64,000 bases of DNA from an uncultured Fretibacterium sp. (GTDB lineage: Bacteria > Synergistota > Synergistia > Synergistales > Aminobacteriaceae). Position numbers and translations under genes: made by a program. This document shows, in pieces, positions 39,245 to 48,446 of the stretch (its first letter is position 1; the number at the start of each line of letters is the position of its first letter). The stretch lies in assembly GCA_946186205.1 (NCBI GenBank), contig CAMHMH010000003.1:124001-188000 (forward strand). Reading direction: 5' to 3'. The notes under the pieces are model-generated. The model was not told the DNA's origin. It was given only the letters and a program-made list of their open reading frames with translations, and did not search any database.

Positions 39245-41626
39245 TCATGCGGCGGCTTTCCTGTGTCCCGTGAACATCCTGCTCATTACGATAACCACTG
39301 CCGCAAGCCCGTAAAGGAACGCACCTATCGCCATAGGTGAGATTATGCCGTTCGACGGGAGGAGCAGCAATTCTGCGGCTACCGGGGCTGCCATCATGAG
39401 GAGGTAGGAGAGTATGTTGTAGAACGTCAGGGCTGTGGATTCGTCGACGTAGTTCCGCACGATGTCAAGGCTCATGAAGCTGTCCGTAGCTATTGGTGTA
39501 GCCAGTCCGTCCATGAGGCCGAGAATAAGGCTCGTGAGAATCACCATCATTGCAACGGGCGGGAGCTTCGCGATAAATATTCCAAACGCCGTAAGCCCGA
39601 ACACGAACGCAACGGGAAGGTACGAACCGAAATACTTTTTCGCCTTCGCGACGAGAGCCGGGCCGACGTAGATTCCCGACAAACCGTTGACGATGTAGCA
39701 GTAAGACAGCGTAACGGCAGAGATGCCTTGTTCCTGGCAGATTGCGGGTATCAGAGTCATGCACAGCATTGTGCCGATGAACAGCGGAGCAGCAATGACT
39801 ACGCTGAAGAATGCCACTTCACGGGACACGAGTATCTTCGCGAGGTCGATAATGCGCACCGGCCTTTCTCTCAGATCGCAGACGCTGTTCTTGCGGTCAT
39901 AGATGGCCTTCCACGGGATCATAGTGAGCGTGCTCATAAAGTAGAACACGAACACTACGGACGAACACAGGAACGTAATCCCGTAGCCTCCGTTCGAAGC
40001 GATGATAGCTCCCATACCTGCACCGCACGTAAGGCCGGCAACTACACCTGCACTGTCCTGAGCGATATTGTTGCTGCGTCCTATCTCTGTCTCGTAACCC
40101 TGAGTGATGAGGAGGTTCGAGACGCGTTTTGTCCCGGCGTAAGCTATACCGGCAAGGGCACGGCATGCTACGATAGTCAGTGCTCCGCCGACAATGAACG
40201 TTGTAACGTTGCAGGCAATCATGAGTACGGACGAGAATATCAGCACAAAACGTACGCTGATTCTCTTCTCGACGCGCGGGAAAATCGTCGTCGCGATAAA
40301 CTGCGTGAACGACTCCACCGTCAAGGGAAGTGCCGCTGTCATTCCGACCGACAGGCCGAACAGTGCTTCGCCGCCTTCACGGATCATCATAGCCGCATAC
40401 GGGACGCACATATATTCTCCTGCACAGCACAGGAAGCTGAAGAACCGCAGTGATAGCGCAATCTGCCCCTCAGAAAACCCTGCATCTGTCCTCTCGTCCT
40501 TTATCTCGAAAATCTTCAGGAGGTTGATGAGCTCATAGATGAATATAAGCAGGATTATCATCGTCGAAAGAAGCACAAAGAATGTCTCGCGCCTCTGCCT
40601 CTGCATTGCTCTCTCCGAAATTTCCGCCTCAAAGTAGAACGAAACGTTTGAATCCCCTGTATCGAGCTGGAACACCATTTGACGCGGATTTTCGTTCGTC
40701 AGCGTTACGTCCGAAATGTTGGAGGTGATTCTTGTCCTGTGCAGAATCTCCAGCGATTTCACCCGGCGTTCTATGTAGTCTTTCAGGTCAGGGACTGCCG
40801 AAAGGTCTACCCCCTGTTCATGGACGCGCATGATGGTTTCGCTGATGCTGCGGAGGGAAAATCTTACGGAGTCCTCGATCCTGCTCCTGTAATCCTGTTG
40901 GTAGCTGTACATTACCGTCCCGGAAATCCCCAAGATGACAAGTTCGATGAGCAGCACCGACAAGAACCGCATCAATGCGTTATTGATTCTGCCGTATTTC
41001 TGGACTAATGACTCTCTGTGCACCAGCCAGATGAAGCCAACGAGAGCCGCGCACACAATCAGCGAGAAAATCACATCGAATATCACGACTCTCATGAATA
41101 TAGGCCTGAGTCCCTCGCTGAATATCTCGTTGGTGTATATGCCGCCGAAGTAGCCGACTATGTTTTTGTCCGCATGAATGGGAGTAAATATTGCTTTGCG
41201 TTCGTTCAGTGCGGCCTTAAGGCTGTCCTGTGATGCGGCATCCTTCATCGCACGGCGTACGGAATCATCCACGAGGAATCTCGTAATCTGCTCCGAAGTT
41301 GCTGAAGTATTGCCGCTGGTCTCATAGAGGAGCTTAAAATCTGCGTCAAGGATGAACGTGTGAGGCCCCTTGAGCTGAGCCTCGAAAGTCCTGAATACGT
41401 CCTGTATACCGTAATAGTTGCGGAAGTCCTTGCCGAAACTCAGCGCAACTTCCATCGAGGAGATTGTTTCCCTCTCGACGCGCGCAATCAGATTCTCTTC
41501 CATCTCGATGACCATTGAGCGGTAGTTCAGGTAGCTCAGCACAGCCACGAAGTTCACGGCGAATACCGCGATGGCAACGAGCATCAGCACATACGAATGC
41601 TGTACGTTTCTCTTGCTGGCTATCAT
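39245..41626 (-). CDS. Sensor-MFS protein, copy 1
   Basis: A 793-residue protein colinear with the 36850-39213 product: the same N-terminal span and sensor (NYRSMVIEMEENLIARVERE; FILDADFKLLYETSGN), second extracytoplasmic domain and MFS core (SYCYIVNGLSGIYVGPALVA). By eye well over half of residues are identical, so the two arose by tandem duplication and have since diverged, mostly in the outside loops. The ATG overlaps the stop of the binding-protein gene by 4 bp. Substrate and direction of transport cannot be told. Confidence 0.83.
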   Translation of the reverse strand: MIASKRNVQHSYVLMLVAIAVFAVNFVAVLSYLNYRSMVIEMEENLIARVERETISSMEVALSFGKDFRNYYGIQDVFRTFEAQLKGPHTFILDADFKLLYETSGNTSATSEQITRFLVDDSVRRAMKDAASQDSLKAALNERKAIFTPIHADKNIVGYFGGIYTNEIFSEGLRPIFMRVVIFDVIFSLIVCAALVGFIWLVHRESLVQKYGRINNALMRFLSVLLIELVILGISGTVMYSYQQDYRSRIEDSVRFSLRSISETIMRVHEQGVDLSAVPDLKDYIERRVKSLEILHRTRITSNISDVTLTNENPRQMVFQLDTGDSNVSFYFEAEISERAMQRQRRETFFVLLSTMIILLIFIYELINLLKIFEIKDERTDAGFSEGQIALSLRFFSFLCCAGEYMCVPYAAMMIREGGEALFGLSVGMTAALPLTVESFTQFIATTIFPRVEKRISVRFVLIFSSVLMIACNVTTFIVGGALTIVACRALAGIAYAGTKRVSNLLITQGYETEIGRSNNIAQDSAGVVAGLTCGAGMGAIIASNGGYGITFLCSSVVFVFYFMSTLTMIPWKAIYDRKNSVCDLRERPVRIIDLAKILVSREVAFFSVVIAAPLFIGTMLCMTLIPAICQEQGISAVTLSYCYIVNGLSGIYVGPALVAKAKKYFGSYLPVAFVFGLTAFGIFIAKLPPVAMMVILTSLILGLMDGLATPIATDSFMSLDIVRNYVDESTALTFYNILSYLLMMAAPVAAELLLLPSNGIISPMAIGAFLYGLAAVVIVMSRMFTGHRKAAA

Positions 41627-42801
41627 TGTGCTCCTACCTTCGTGTATATCTCATCGCACACCGCCAGAAACTCGAAGTGCAGCGGGTAACCTATTCTGCG
41701 GGCAACATCGTAGTTGAAGTAGATGCTCGGCGCACTCGTATAGATGCATGGAAGAGAACCTGCCTCCGCACCCCCCAAGATTTTGATGACGGCATCAGCC
41801 ACAAAACGCCCGACGTTCTCAAAGTCGTACGCCGAAACCAGCATCAGCACCCCGTATTTCACGTTCACCGGGTCGTCCATCAGGTACACTGGAATATTCT
41901 TCTCGTAAAGCGGTGAGATGATGTGGTACACTCTCGCAGGGTCGTTAATCAGGTCTAACGTCAGGTAGAACGCATCAATGTCCTCGCCTGCCATCTGCCG
42001 GAACTTGTCCTCGACAAGCTGATAATACTTCTGCTGTTCCTCGTCAGTCTCTCTCGGCTGTTCATCGATATGATACACAACGAGATCAAAGCTGAACTGT
42101 TCTGCAGTCCGCTTTATGTCGGGAAGTCCTGAGATTATCTCGTCTCCGTAGATTATCACGCCCAGCTTCTTGAACGGCTTCAGGGAGTGATAATACTTTA
42201 CCTGCCTGAGCGCGTAGGCGGGTTCGACCTGTGCCCACACGTTAGGATTGCCGCTTCCCTCTGTTGATGACGCGATAATCCCTGACGCTACCGGGTCTGT
42301 TGCTGAGAAGTCCACCATCGGAACGGACAGGCCAAGATTCTTGACGAACAATCCTGCGCTCGTCCCGAATGTGATTATCAGGTCTACACCTTTTCCAGCA
42401 CGAGCCCTGAGATCCTGCTCGATATTCTGTGCTTCTTCGTAGCCGAGATAGTGGAACGCACCCTTCGCAAACTCTACGTAGTCTCCCAAGTCTGCATCCT
42501 GCAGTGCCGAATACATTTCTCTGGTAGACATGCGCTTTGCTTCTATCTCCTCAATCGTGAAGGGAAGACTGCCTTCCTTGATCCAGCCTTTTTCCTGAAG
42601 ACCGGCTAGGATGTGGAAAAACTGCGTGCTTGCCGGCATATACTCGTCGTAATCGACGTATGCAAAGCAATACTTGCTCCCGTCCTGTTTCAGGTGAGGA
42701 GTCATGTCAAATTCCTGCGCACCGAACACAGCAGGAACATACGCACAAAGCATCATCAATAAAGACAATGCTGACACAAAAAACTTCTTCCTGTTATACA
42801 T
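41623..42801 (-). CDS. ABC-type substrate-binding protein (PF04392-like) without its ABC transporter
   Basis: A 392-residue exported protein: signal peptide (cleavage near VFG-AQE), then the two-lobed ABC_sub_bind fold with VDLIITFGTSAGLFVKNLGL, VPMVDFSATDPVASGI and KKLGVIIYGDEIISGLPDIK, and a lobe exchange at NIPVYLMDDPVNVKYGVLML. Relatives of the TrpX/PF04392 type bind aromatic or other small ligands. No ABC permease or ATPase gene is adjacent; instead it is coupled to the sensor-MFS genes, so it may present ligand to them. An alternative ATG at 42813 touches the ribosome site. The 5' end overlaps the poly-G gene. Confidence 0.82.
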   Translation of the reverse strand: MYNRKKFFVSALSLLMMLCAYVPAVFGAQEFDMTPHLKQDGSKYCFAYVDYDEYMPASTQFFHILAGLQEKGWIKEGSLPFTIEEIEAKRMSTREMYSALQDADLGDYVEFAKGAFHYLGYEEAQNIEQDLRARAGKGVDLIITFGTSAGLFVKNLGLSVPMVDFSATDPVASGIIASSTEGSGNPNVWAQVEPAYALRQVKYYHSLKPFKKLGVIIYGDEIISGLPDIKRTAEQFSFDLVVYHIDEQPRETDEEQQKYYQLVEDKFRQMAGEDIDAFYLTLDLINDPARVYHIISPLYEKNIPVYLMDDPVNVKYGVLMLVSAYDFENVGRFVADAVIKILGGAEAGSLPCIYTSAPSIYFNYDVARRIGYPLHFEFLAVCDEIYTKVGAQ

Positions 42802-44224
42802 TGATAATAACATTCTCCTTGAAAGAATTTTTCGAGCCTTCTGTTATGGCTCGGTACCATCCATCTTCGCGCTCGTTATACCTGACGAGGTCGTCGTACA
42901 TAATAGTTAGCCCCATTAACTGTGCGTCCCATAAGCGGGTTTCGTTCATGAGTTTTTCGACAGTGCTGAAATCAGGCTTGCCCATCCAGAACTCTACAGG
43001 CCCGGCGGGAGTGATATACCCATCTCCCTTACACACAGCGAACACCGGCCCGCATACATACCCTGACGTATCGTACGCTCGTATCACATCAGCTTCTTGT
43101 TTCATGCCTTCTGCCTCGAGCATGTGAACAAGATGTTTCTGCCATCGTGGGGTATACATAGAAGCAAACACGCCGTTCATGCATGTCATGCCGCGTTCAA
43201 AAACAGTAAGGAGTGTGGTCAAGAAGAGGCCGGGAACTAATCTGCGCTGTTCAATCAAATCTATGACGGTTTGAGGGGTCATCGGGATCGTAATTTTATT
43301 GCCCTCCAGATCCTTCCCGCACAGTGTATTTTCTGAGGTCAAATCTACCCTGAAATATTGCCCTTTGTCATCGACCATCTTGAATAGAACGCTTGACAAG
43401 GGTTCTGCCTCATCATCCAAGACTTCCGTCACGAAATATTTGTTGAATCGCTCATCGAACAAGAGCTTTGACGTGAGGGTATCGCGGCTGGAAAGTTCCC
43501 GAAGCAGCAGCGGGGTCAAGAGGCTTTCTATTTCAAGATAGATAATCACAGGAGCATCACTTGACGGGCTGAATAGTCCAGAAGAAAGAGCTGTACCTAT
43601 TCTCGTAACCTGATCCTCAAACCTGACGCTGTTTTGTGCATAGGCTGTCTCGTATGCTGTGCGTAGTATTTCGTCGAGAGCCTTCTCCAATCGTCCTGCT
43701 TCAGACAAATCCACATAGTGGTGGCGAAACCTCGAAATCAATTCATGGTCGATTTTTGATGCGCTGAACGCTAATTGAAGTTTACTGGTTAATGGGAAAA
43801 TGGGAAGGTTGTGTATATTATCACGATTGGTAAAAATGGAGATGCCCCGCTGGTAGGTTGAGCTGTTCATTCTAACCTGACCGCAGGATAATATCGGTAT
43901 TACTTTACCTAACTTAGTCCCCCCCCCCCCCCCCCCTCCGAGTTTCTTCAGAATCTGGCCGAACAGCAGATCTGACTGGAACGTCTGCGCACAATATATC
44001 CCGCCGTGATGATCCGCAGTACCTATTGCACTGAGCCTCAATGCCTCACTGACTTTTCGGGCAAGTTCTTGGCCGACTCGTTCGGCGGCGAAACTCTCTG
44101 CCTGCACGATGAAATCTTCAGGCTCACAGAGCGGAGTAATTCTGCGGTTAGCTTTCACCTTTTCGGTCTGCATGTCGAGAAATTCGGCAAGAGTCATCTC
44201 TCTGTTCTGCGAGCAGAATCTCAT
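42794..44224 (-). CDS. Unrecognised protein with an in-frame poly-G switch; first gene of the sensor-MFS operon
   Basis: A 476-residue protein with no signal peptide or clear membrane span. An 18-G run (43919-43936) encodes Gly repeats near residue 100 in the text KKLGGGG...TKLGK. I recognise no family; conserved-looking pieces are GTADHHGGIYCAQTF, IPILSCGQVRMNSSTYQRG, YVDLSEAGRLEKALDEI and YVCGPVFAVCKGDGYITPAG. The frame stays open 19 codons above ATG 44224 to 44279 with no ATG, GTG or TTG start, though AGGTGA lies ahead of an ATT at 44273. It overlaps the binding-protein gene, so loss of translation here should lower expression of the downstream genes. Confidence 0.78.
   Translation of the reverse strand: MRFCSQNREMTLAEFLDMQTEKVKANRRITPLCEPEDFIVQAESFAAERVGQELARKVSEALRLSAIGTADHHGGIYCAQTFQSDLLFGQILKKLGGGGGGGTKLGKVIPILSCGQVRMNSSTYQRGISIFTNRDNIHNLPIFPLTSKLQLAFSASKIDHELISRFRHHYVDLSEAGRLEKALDEILRTAYETAYAQNSVRFEDQVTRIGTALSSGLFSPSSDAPVIIYLEIESLLTPLLLRELSSRDTLTSKLLFDERFNKYFVTEVLDDEAEPLSSVLFKMVDDKGQYFRVDLTSENTLCGKDLEGNKITIPMTPQTVIDLIEQRRLVPGLFLTTLLTVFERGMTCMNGVFASMYTPRWQKHLVHMLEAEGMKQEADVIRAYDTSGYVCGPVFAVCKGDGYITPAGPVEFWMGKPDFSTVEKLMNETRLWDAQLMGLTIMYDDLVRYNEREDGWYRAITEGSKNSFKENVIINV
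43919..43936 (-). repeat. Homopolymer of 18 G (coding strand), putative phase-variation tract
   Basis: Eighteen consecutive C on the plus strand. With 18 the frame is intact; with 19 the next codons are GAC TAA, and with 17 they are GGA CTA AGT TAG, so either slip ends translation within four codons. Confidence 0.85.
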
Positions 44225-44350
44225 TACCGCATTCTTCTGGCAACAAACCTCCGCTAATGCTTCTACACGCTTAATGATAAATCACCTATCTTTTGATTAA
44301 GTTATAAAAGTTTTAAAATTGTAACATATGAAAAAATAATCTTTCATAAA

Positions 44351-44548
44351 CTGCTGCGTAATTTTGAGATGCACAGGGAGTTATTCGATATTTCGTTCGA
44401 TAAAAGGATACATGACTACTATACGGACATGAAGAGTCGCCTGATAAAGGACGCAGGGAATAATTACGGTTATCATTTCAGCCCCGAAGATTTCTACATG
44501 TACATGACAGCGCACGAGTACAAGCATTATTCATCTGAAGGAACATGA
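44351..44548 (+). pseudogene. Nucleotidyltransferase (NTP_transf_5-like) fragment
   Basis: A 65-codon fragment without a start: MHRELFDISFDKRIHDYYTD, then FSPEDFYMYMTAHEYKHYSS, as in the middle of uncharacterised nucleotidyltransferases (PF14907-like, 'H-x-x-KH'). It ends in TGA, and the next bases in another frame read LRSLFDIF, matching the expected 'GIR-LLD' continuation, so a frameshift and decay are likely. The surrounding 44225-44739 has no intact gene. Confidence 0.6.
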
Positions 44549-44739
44549 CTGCGCTCACTGTTTGATATTTTTTTGAAAGGAACAGATAAAGTAAGACAAT
44601 GGCGATAAAGATTGAGTCGGAGGTGAAGGAATGGCGGAAGTTCGTAGGACAATATTCCTTGCTTAGAGGAAATGTTACGAGTAATACTGAGACTGTACAA
44701 TGAACTGTGTAAGAGAAAAATACACAGGAGGTTAGTTTC

Positions 44740-45098
44740 ATGAAAGACAATAGACAGAAAAAGCTTACAATCAGCAATGAGTTGCTTAATGCTATGCTCG
44801 TTGGCGTTAAAACTCGGGAAGATTTATGGGGCAAAGATGGCATTATCACTCAGATTAACAAGGCTCTGCTCGAACACAACGGCTACGGCAAGAAAACGCT
44901 CAAGAGCAATTTCGGCTTAATGGAGCTGTCAACTCCCCGAGACAGACACAGCACATTCGAGCCTCAGATAATACCAAAAAGGCATGACCACAAGGGATAT
45001 TCAGGCTACTTTACAGGATTTGTATCACGTAGAAGTATCTCCCTCCCTGATCTCAAAAGTTACAGATGTTGTAAATGAGGAAGTAGAGCAGTGGCGCA
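44740..45098 (+). mobile_element. IS256-family transposase remnant
   Basis: The N-terminal part of an IS256-type (Transposase_mut) transposase: ISNELLNAMLVGVKTREDLW, then KKTLKSNFGLMELSTPRDRH and STFEPQIIPKR. A deletion or frameshift follows; from 44984 another frame gives TTRDIQATLQDLYHVEVSPS and LISKVTDVVNEEVEQWR, the matching next portion. The DDE catalytic core is missing and the sequence passes straight into the virB10 fragment at about 45091. Inactive. Confidence 0.8.
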
Positions 45099-45869
45099 CA
45101 GACCTCTGGAAGCGGGTCTGTCAAATGCTCCGGCTAGTACCGCTAACCCTGCCGCTGAGTTGGCCATGCCCTTTATGCCTCAACAGCAGAACTCTCTGCC
45201 TGACCCTAACGGTTGGAATAGGAAGGACGTTTTTACTAAGCAAGCATTACCAGAAGAATATTCAAAGCACTCTGTCATATCTCCTCAAAGTACATTTGAG
45301 CTGAAATCTGGCACTCTCCTTCCTTGTGTCCTCATCTCCGGCCTCAACTCCGATTTGCCCGGCAACATTACCGCTCAGGTTTCAGAAAACGTTTTCGATA
45401 CCGCTACAGGGCGTTATCTTCTCATTCCCGCGGCTCTAGGCTCATCGGTACTTACGACAATCAGATTTCCTACGGTCAAAGCAGGGTTCTCGTCATGTGG
45501 AGCAGGCTCATTTTCCCGGACGGCTCTAGCCTCGTTCTCGATAATCTCAAGGGCGCGGATCAGTCGGGCTATTCGGGCTTCAAAGGAGCAGTTAATCGTC
45601 ATTGGGGTTCTATCATCTCTTCTGCTCTCTTTGTCTCTCTACTCGGCGCGGGCGTGGAAATTATCGCTCCTAGTGACAACAATAAAAGAGACACTAATGA
45701 CCCTCGCTCTATACTCGCTGAGAATGCCGCTTCTGCCGTCGCCGACGCTATCGCTCAGATTATCCAAAGAGAAGCCAACCGTCAGCCTACTATCAAAATT
45801 AAGCCCGGTTACAGGTTCTTGATTTTCATCCAGCACGACATCATTTTTCCTCGTGTCTGGCGTAAATAA
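45091..45869 (+). pseudogene. Conjugation protein VirB10/TrbI, truncated and frameshifted
   Basis: The C-terminal beta-barrel part of a TrbI/VirB10 protein, an inner-to-outer-membrane component of type IV secretion. The first frame holds NGWNRKDVFTKQALPEEYSK and FELKSGTLLPCVLISGLNSD, PGNITAQVSENVFDTATGRY, LLIP. At 45431-45436 the frame breaks: restoring one C (CCC to CCCC) gives RGSRLIGTYDNQISYGQSRV, LVMWSRLIFPDGSSLVLDNL and, to the end, a KPGYRFLIFIQHDIIFP tail. The N-terminal membrane anchor is gone, replaced by the IS256 remnant. Non-functional unless the C-run is a sequencing error. Confidence 0.82.
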
Positions 45870-45886
45870 CGAAAGGAGTCCTTTTT

Positions 45887-47917
45887 ATGCGCTTATTCAT
45901 TGCTGAAAAACCCAGTCTCGCACGGTCTATTGCCGCTGTCCTTCCTAAACCGCAGGAGAACAACAAACTCTACATTAAGGCAGGTGAGAATATTGTCGCT
46001 TGGGCGGCTGGCCATTTGCTCGAACAGGCTATGCCCGAACAGTACGACGATAAATATAAACGCTGGAACGTTGATGACTTGCCTATCTTCCCCCAAGTCT
46101 GGAAAATGCTCGTCAAGAAAGAATGCAAGGACTTATTCGACAATCTCAAAAAATTGTTGAAACAGGCTGATGTCGTCGTCAACGCTGGAGATTGCGACAG
46201 GGAAGGCCAACTGCTCATTGATGAGATTCTCGACTACTGTGGTTACAAGGGAAAAGTTCTGCGTATCCTCATCAGCGATACCAACCCCGAAGCTGTCAAA
46301 AATGCTCTCGATAACCTAAAGCCTGATTCCGATTTTCACGGAGACCGTGATGCTGCTCTCGCTCGTAGCCGCGCTGACTGGTTACACGGGATAAATCTTA
46401 CTCGACTCTATACTAAGATGGCTGAAAGAAACGGTTACAATGGCGGCCCTCTCAAAATTGGCAGGGTCAAAACTCCCGTTACCGCCCTCGTCGTTCGCAG
46501 GGATGAAGATATTGAAGCATTCTCTCCTAAACCCTTTTGGATTGTTAAGGCTAATATCGCCGTTCAAAATGGGATGTTCTACGCTACTTGGAAACCTCAT
46601 GATGAACAGCAGGGGCTTGATGAGGATAAAAGGCTCATTGATAAATCCGTTGGCGAAGCTCTCGTTACAAGGCTAAAAGGAAAGCTCGCTAATATTACCA
46701 AGTATGAAAGCAAAAAGCTGTCCTCAAAGCCCCCTGTCGGGTTCTCACTTCCTAAGCTCCAGATGATTGCATCGAAAAAATTTGACCTGTCCCCTGCTAA
46801 AGTTCTTGACATTTGCCAGAAGCTATATGAGCAGGGCATTCTTACTTATCCGCGCTCTGACTGTGAATTTCTCCCGGACGCTCACCATGATGATGCTCAA
46901 CGGGTCTTCGATGTTATCGAAAAATTATCCTCTCTCAGAGTCCCTCAAAGTGTCGATAAAAGCCGCAATTCTCCTGTCTTCAACTCCAAAAAAGTTGAGG
47001 AACATCACGCCATTATTCCCTCTGCTTCCTGTAAGGGTACAAAGCCTCTTGAGGGCGATGAGGCTCTTATCTTTGAGCTGGTCGCAAAGCGTTATATCTC
47101 CTTCTTCATGCCGGACTACGTTTTTTCGCAGGTCAACATTAACGCTGACATTGACGGCGAACTCTTTACTGCGTCGGGGCGACACGTTCTCAATGACGGC
47201 TGGAAAGCTATTGAAGCTGATTCACAGGACAACGATAACGAGAATAATAACGACGAGGATAGCAATTCCGCTCCATTGCCTGAAACTTCAGAAGGCGAAA
47301 ATGGCTCGTGCTACGAGATTAACATGCTGGATAAGAAAACTAAAGCTCCGGCTCGATTCTCTGAGGCTACTCTGCTAAAGGCTATGAATGAAGTTTACCG
47401 TTATGTCCTCGACCCTGAGATTAAGAAAATCCTCAAGGAAACTGACGGCATCGGTACGGCGGCTACTCAGGCAGGAATCATTAAGGAACTCATCGACAGT
47501 AGCATGTTGATTAAGAAGGGGAAAAACTTGATTTCATCTCCCGCCGCAAGAAGCCTAATTCACGCTCTGCCTGAAAACATTACTCTTCCTGATCTTACTG
47601 CCGTTTGGGAGACTTACTTCAGGAAAGTTAAAGACTCTCAAATGTCCATCGACGAAGTCATTAACTACATTCAAGACAATATCAAGGAAATCATTGCCTC
47701 TGCACAGCCCATCACCGTTCAAGGCTCGGAAAATTCAAAGTCTAAGAAATCCGACAGCAAAAAGTCATCAAAGAAAAGTAACGTTAAGTGTCCCCGCTGT
47801 GGGGCGGTCATGTTCTTACGCAATGGCAAAAACGGTGCTTTCTGGGGTTGTTCTAATTACCCGGAGTGCAAAATGACCGCTGATGACAAGAACGGCAAGC
47901 CCGTTTTCAGAAAGTGA
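45887..47917 (+). CDS. topB: DNA topoisomerase III (conjugative-element type)
   Basis: A 676-residue type IA topoisomerase. The Toprim domain begins MRLFIAEKPSLARSIAAVLP and includes NAGDCDREGQLLIDEIL (acidic metal site). The active-site tyrosine is Y321 in GILTYPRSDCEFLP; EEHHAIIPS and the late GIGTAATQAGII motif follow. The C-terminus is a zinc ribbon (CPRCGAVMFL ... GCSNYPECKMT). Such enzymes resolve strand linkages during transfer or replication. AAAGGAG precedes the ATG. It is 17 bp downstream of virB10 and overlaps traF, an order seen in conjugative modules. Confidence 0.93.
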   Translation: MRLFIAEKPSLARSIAAVLPKPQENNKLYIKAGENIVAWAAGHLLEQAMPEQYDDKYKRWNVDDLPIFPQVWKMLVKKECKDLFDNLKKLLKQADVVVNAGDCDREGQLLIDEILDYCGYKGKVLRILISDTNPEAVKNALDNLKPDSDFHGDRDAALARSRADWLHGINLTRLYTKMAERNGYNGGPLKIGRVKTPVTALVVRRDEDIEAFSPKPFWIVKANIAVQNGMFYATWKPHDEQQGLDEDKRLIDKSVGEALVTRLKGKLANITKYESKKLSSKPPVGFSLPKLQMIASKKFDLSPAKVLDICQKLYEQGILTYPRSDCEFLPDAHHDDAQRVFDVIEKLSSLRVPQSVDKSRNSPVFNSKKVEEHHAIIPSASCKGTKPLEGDEALIFELVAKRYISFFMPDYVFSQVNINADIDGELFTASGRHVLNDGWKAIEADSQDNDNENNNDEDSNSAPLPETSEGENGSCYEINMLDKKTKAPARFSEATLLKAMNEVYRYVLDPEIKKILKETDGIGTAATQAGIIKELIDSSMLIKKGKNLISSPAARSLIHALPENITLPDLTAVWETYFRKVKDSQMSIDEVINYIQDNIKEIIASAQPITVQGSENSKSKKSDSKKSSKKSNVKCPRCGAVMFLRNGKNGAFWGCSNYPECKMTADDKNGKPVFRK

Positions 47918-48444
47918 GGCTTATCATGTCCAGACTTAAACAAAAACGCAATGCCCTCTTCGTTATTCTTGTCGGCTCAATTATCGCCGCTCTCATCTGT
48001 TCGGAATGCTTCATTCTCAACACTACCGCGTCTGTTCCTCGCGGCTTATGGCTGAAACTCGATACTCTCCCGAAAAAAGGCGACTTCGTTCTAGTCCCGA
48101 TTGACGCTTTCTCGTCTACTGAGTGGGTGCCGCAAGAATATTTCAGGAAAAATATGTGGGATAAACGCAAGCCCTTCCTAAAGTTCGTCGCCGGGTCTCA
48201 TGGTGATACTGTCGAACTTGGCGATAACGGCCTTATCCTCATTAACGGCCTTCCGTTCCCAAACAGTGCGCCCCTTTCTCATGACAGGGCGGGACGACCT
48301 TTAAGGGCTTTCAATCTACCCATTACTCTCGCCTCTGATGAGATTTGGTTGCTTAGTGAGTCTCCCTTCGGATTCGATTCTCGTTATCTGGGTACGGCTA
48401 ACATTTTCAGGTGCTATAAAGCCGTTCCTTTACTCATTTTCTAA
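47914..48444 (+). CDS. traF: TraF-like conjugal signal peptidase (S26 family)
   Basis: A 176-residue membrane-anchored serine peptidase. One N-terminal span (about 14-34) is followed by the catalytic Ser region TTASVPRGLWLKL and the general-base Lys region FLKFVAGSHGDTVEL; a final DSRYLG and FRCYKAVPLL match the S26 fold. In conjugative systems TraF matures pilin. The GTG at 47914 overlaps the topB stop; ATG 47926 is an alternative start. Confidence 0.85.
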   Translation: MRLIMSRLKQKRNALFVILVGSIIAALICSECFILNTTASVPRGLWLKLDTLPKKGDFVLVPIDAFSSTEWVPQEYFRKNMWDKRKPFLKFVAGSHGDTVELGDNGLILINGLPFPNSAPLSHDRAGRPLRAFNLPITLASDEIWLLSESPFGFDSRYLGTANIFRCYKAVPLLIF

Positions 48445-48446
48445 TC

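Noticed and set aside
39728..40453. 241-codon plus-strand frame opposite the sensor-MFS gene
   Set aside because: It is the antisense shadow of a well-supported membrane protein gene and has a His/Cys/Arg-rich shadow composition.
46767..47378. 203-codon frame inside topB
   Set aside because: Overlaps the conserved topoisomerase frame completely; Leu/Ser-rich text reflects the C+T skew.
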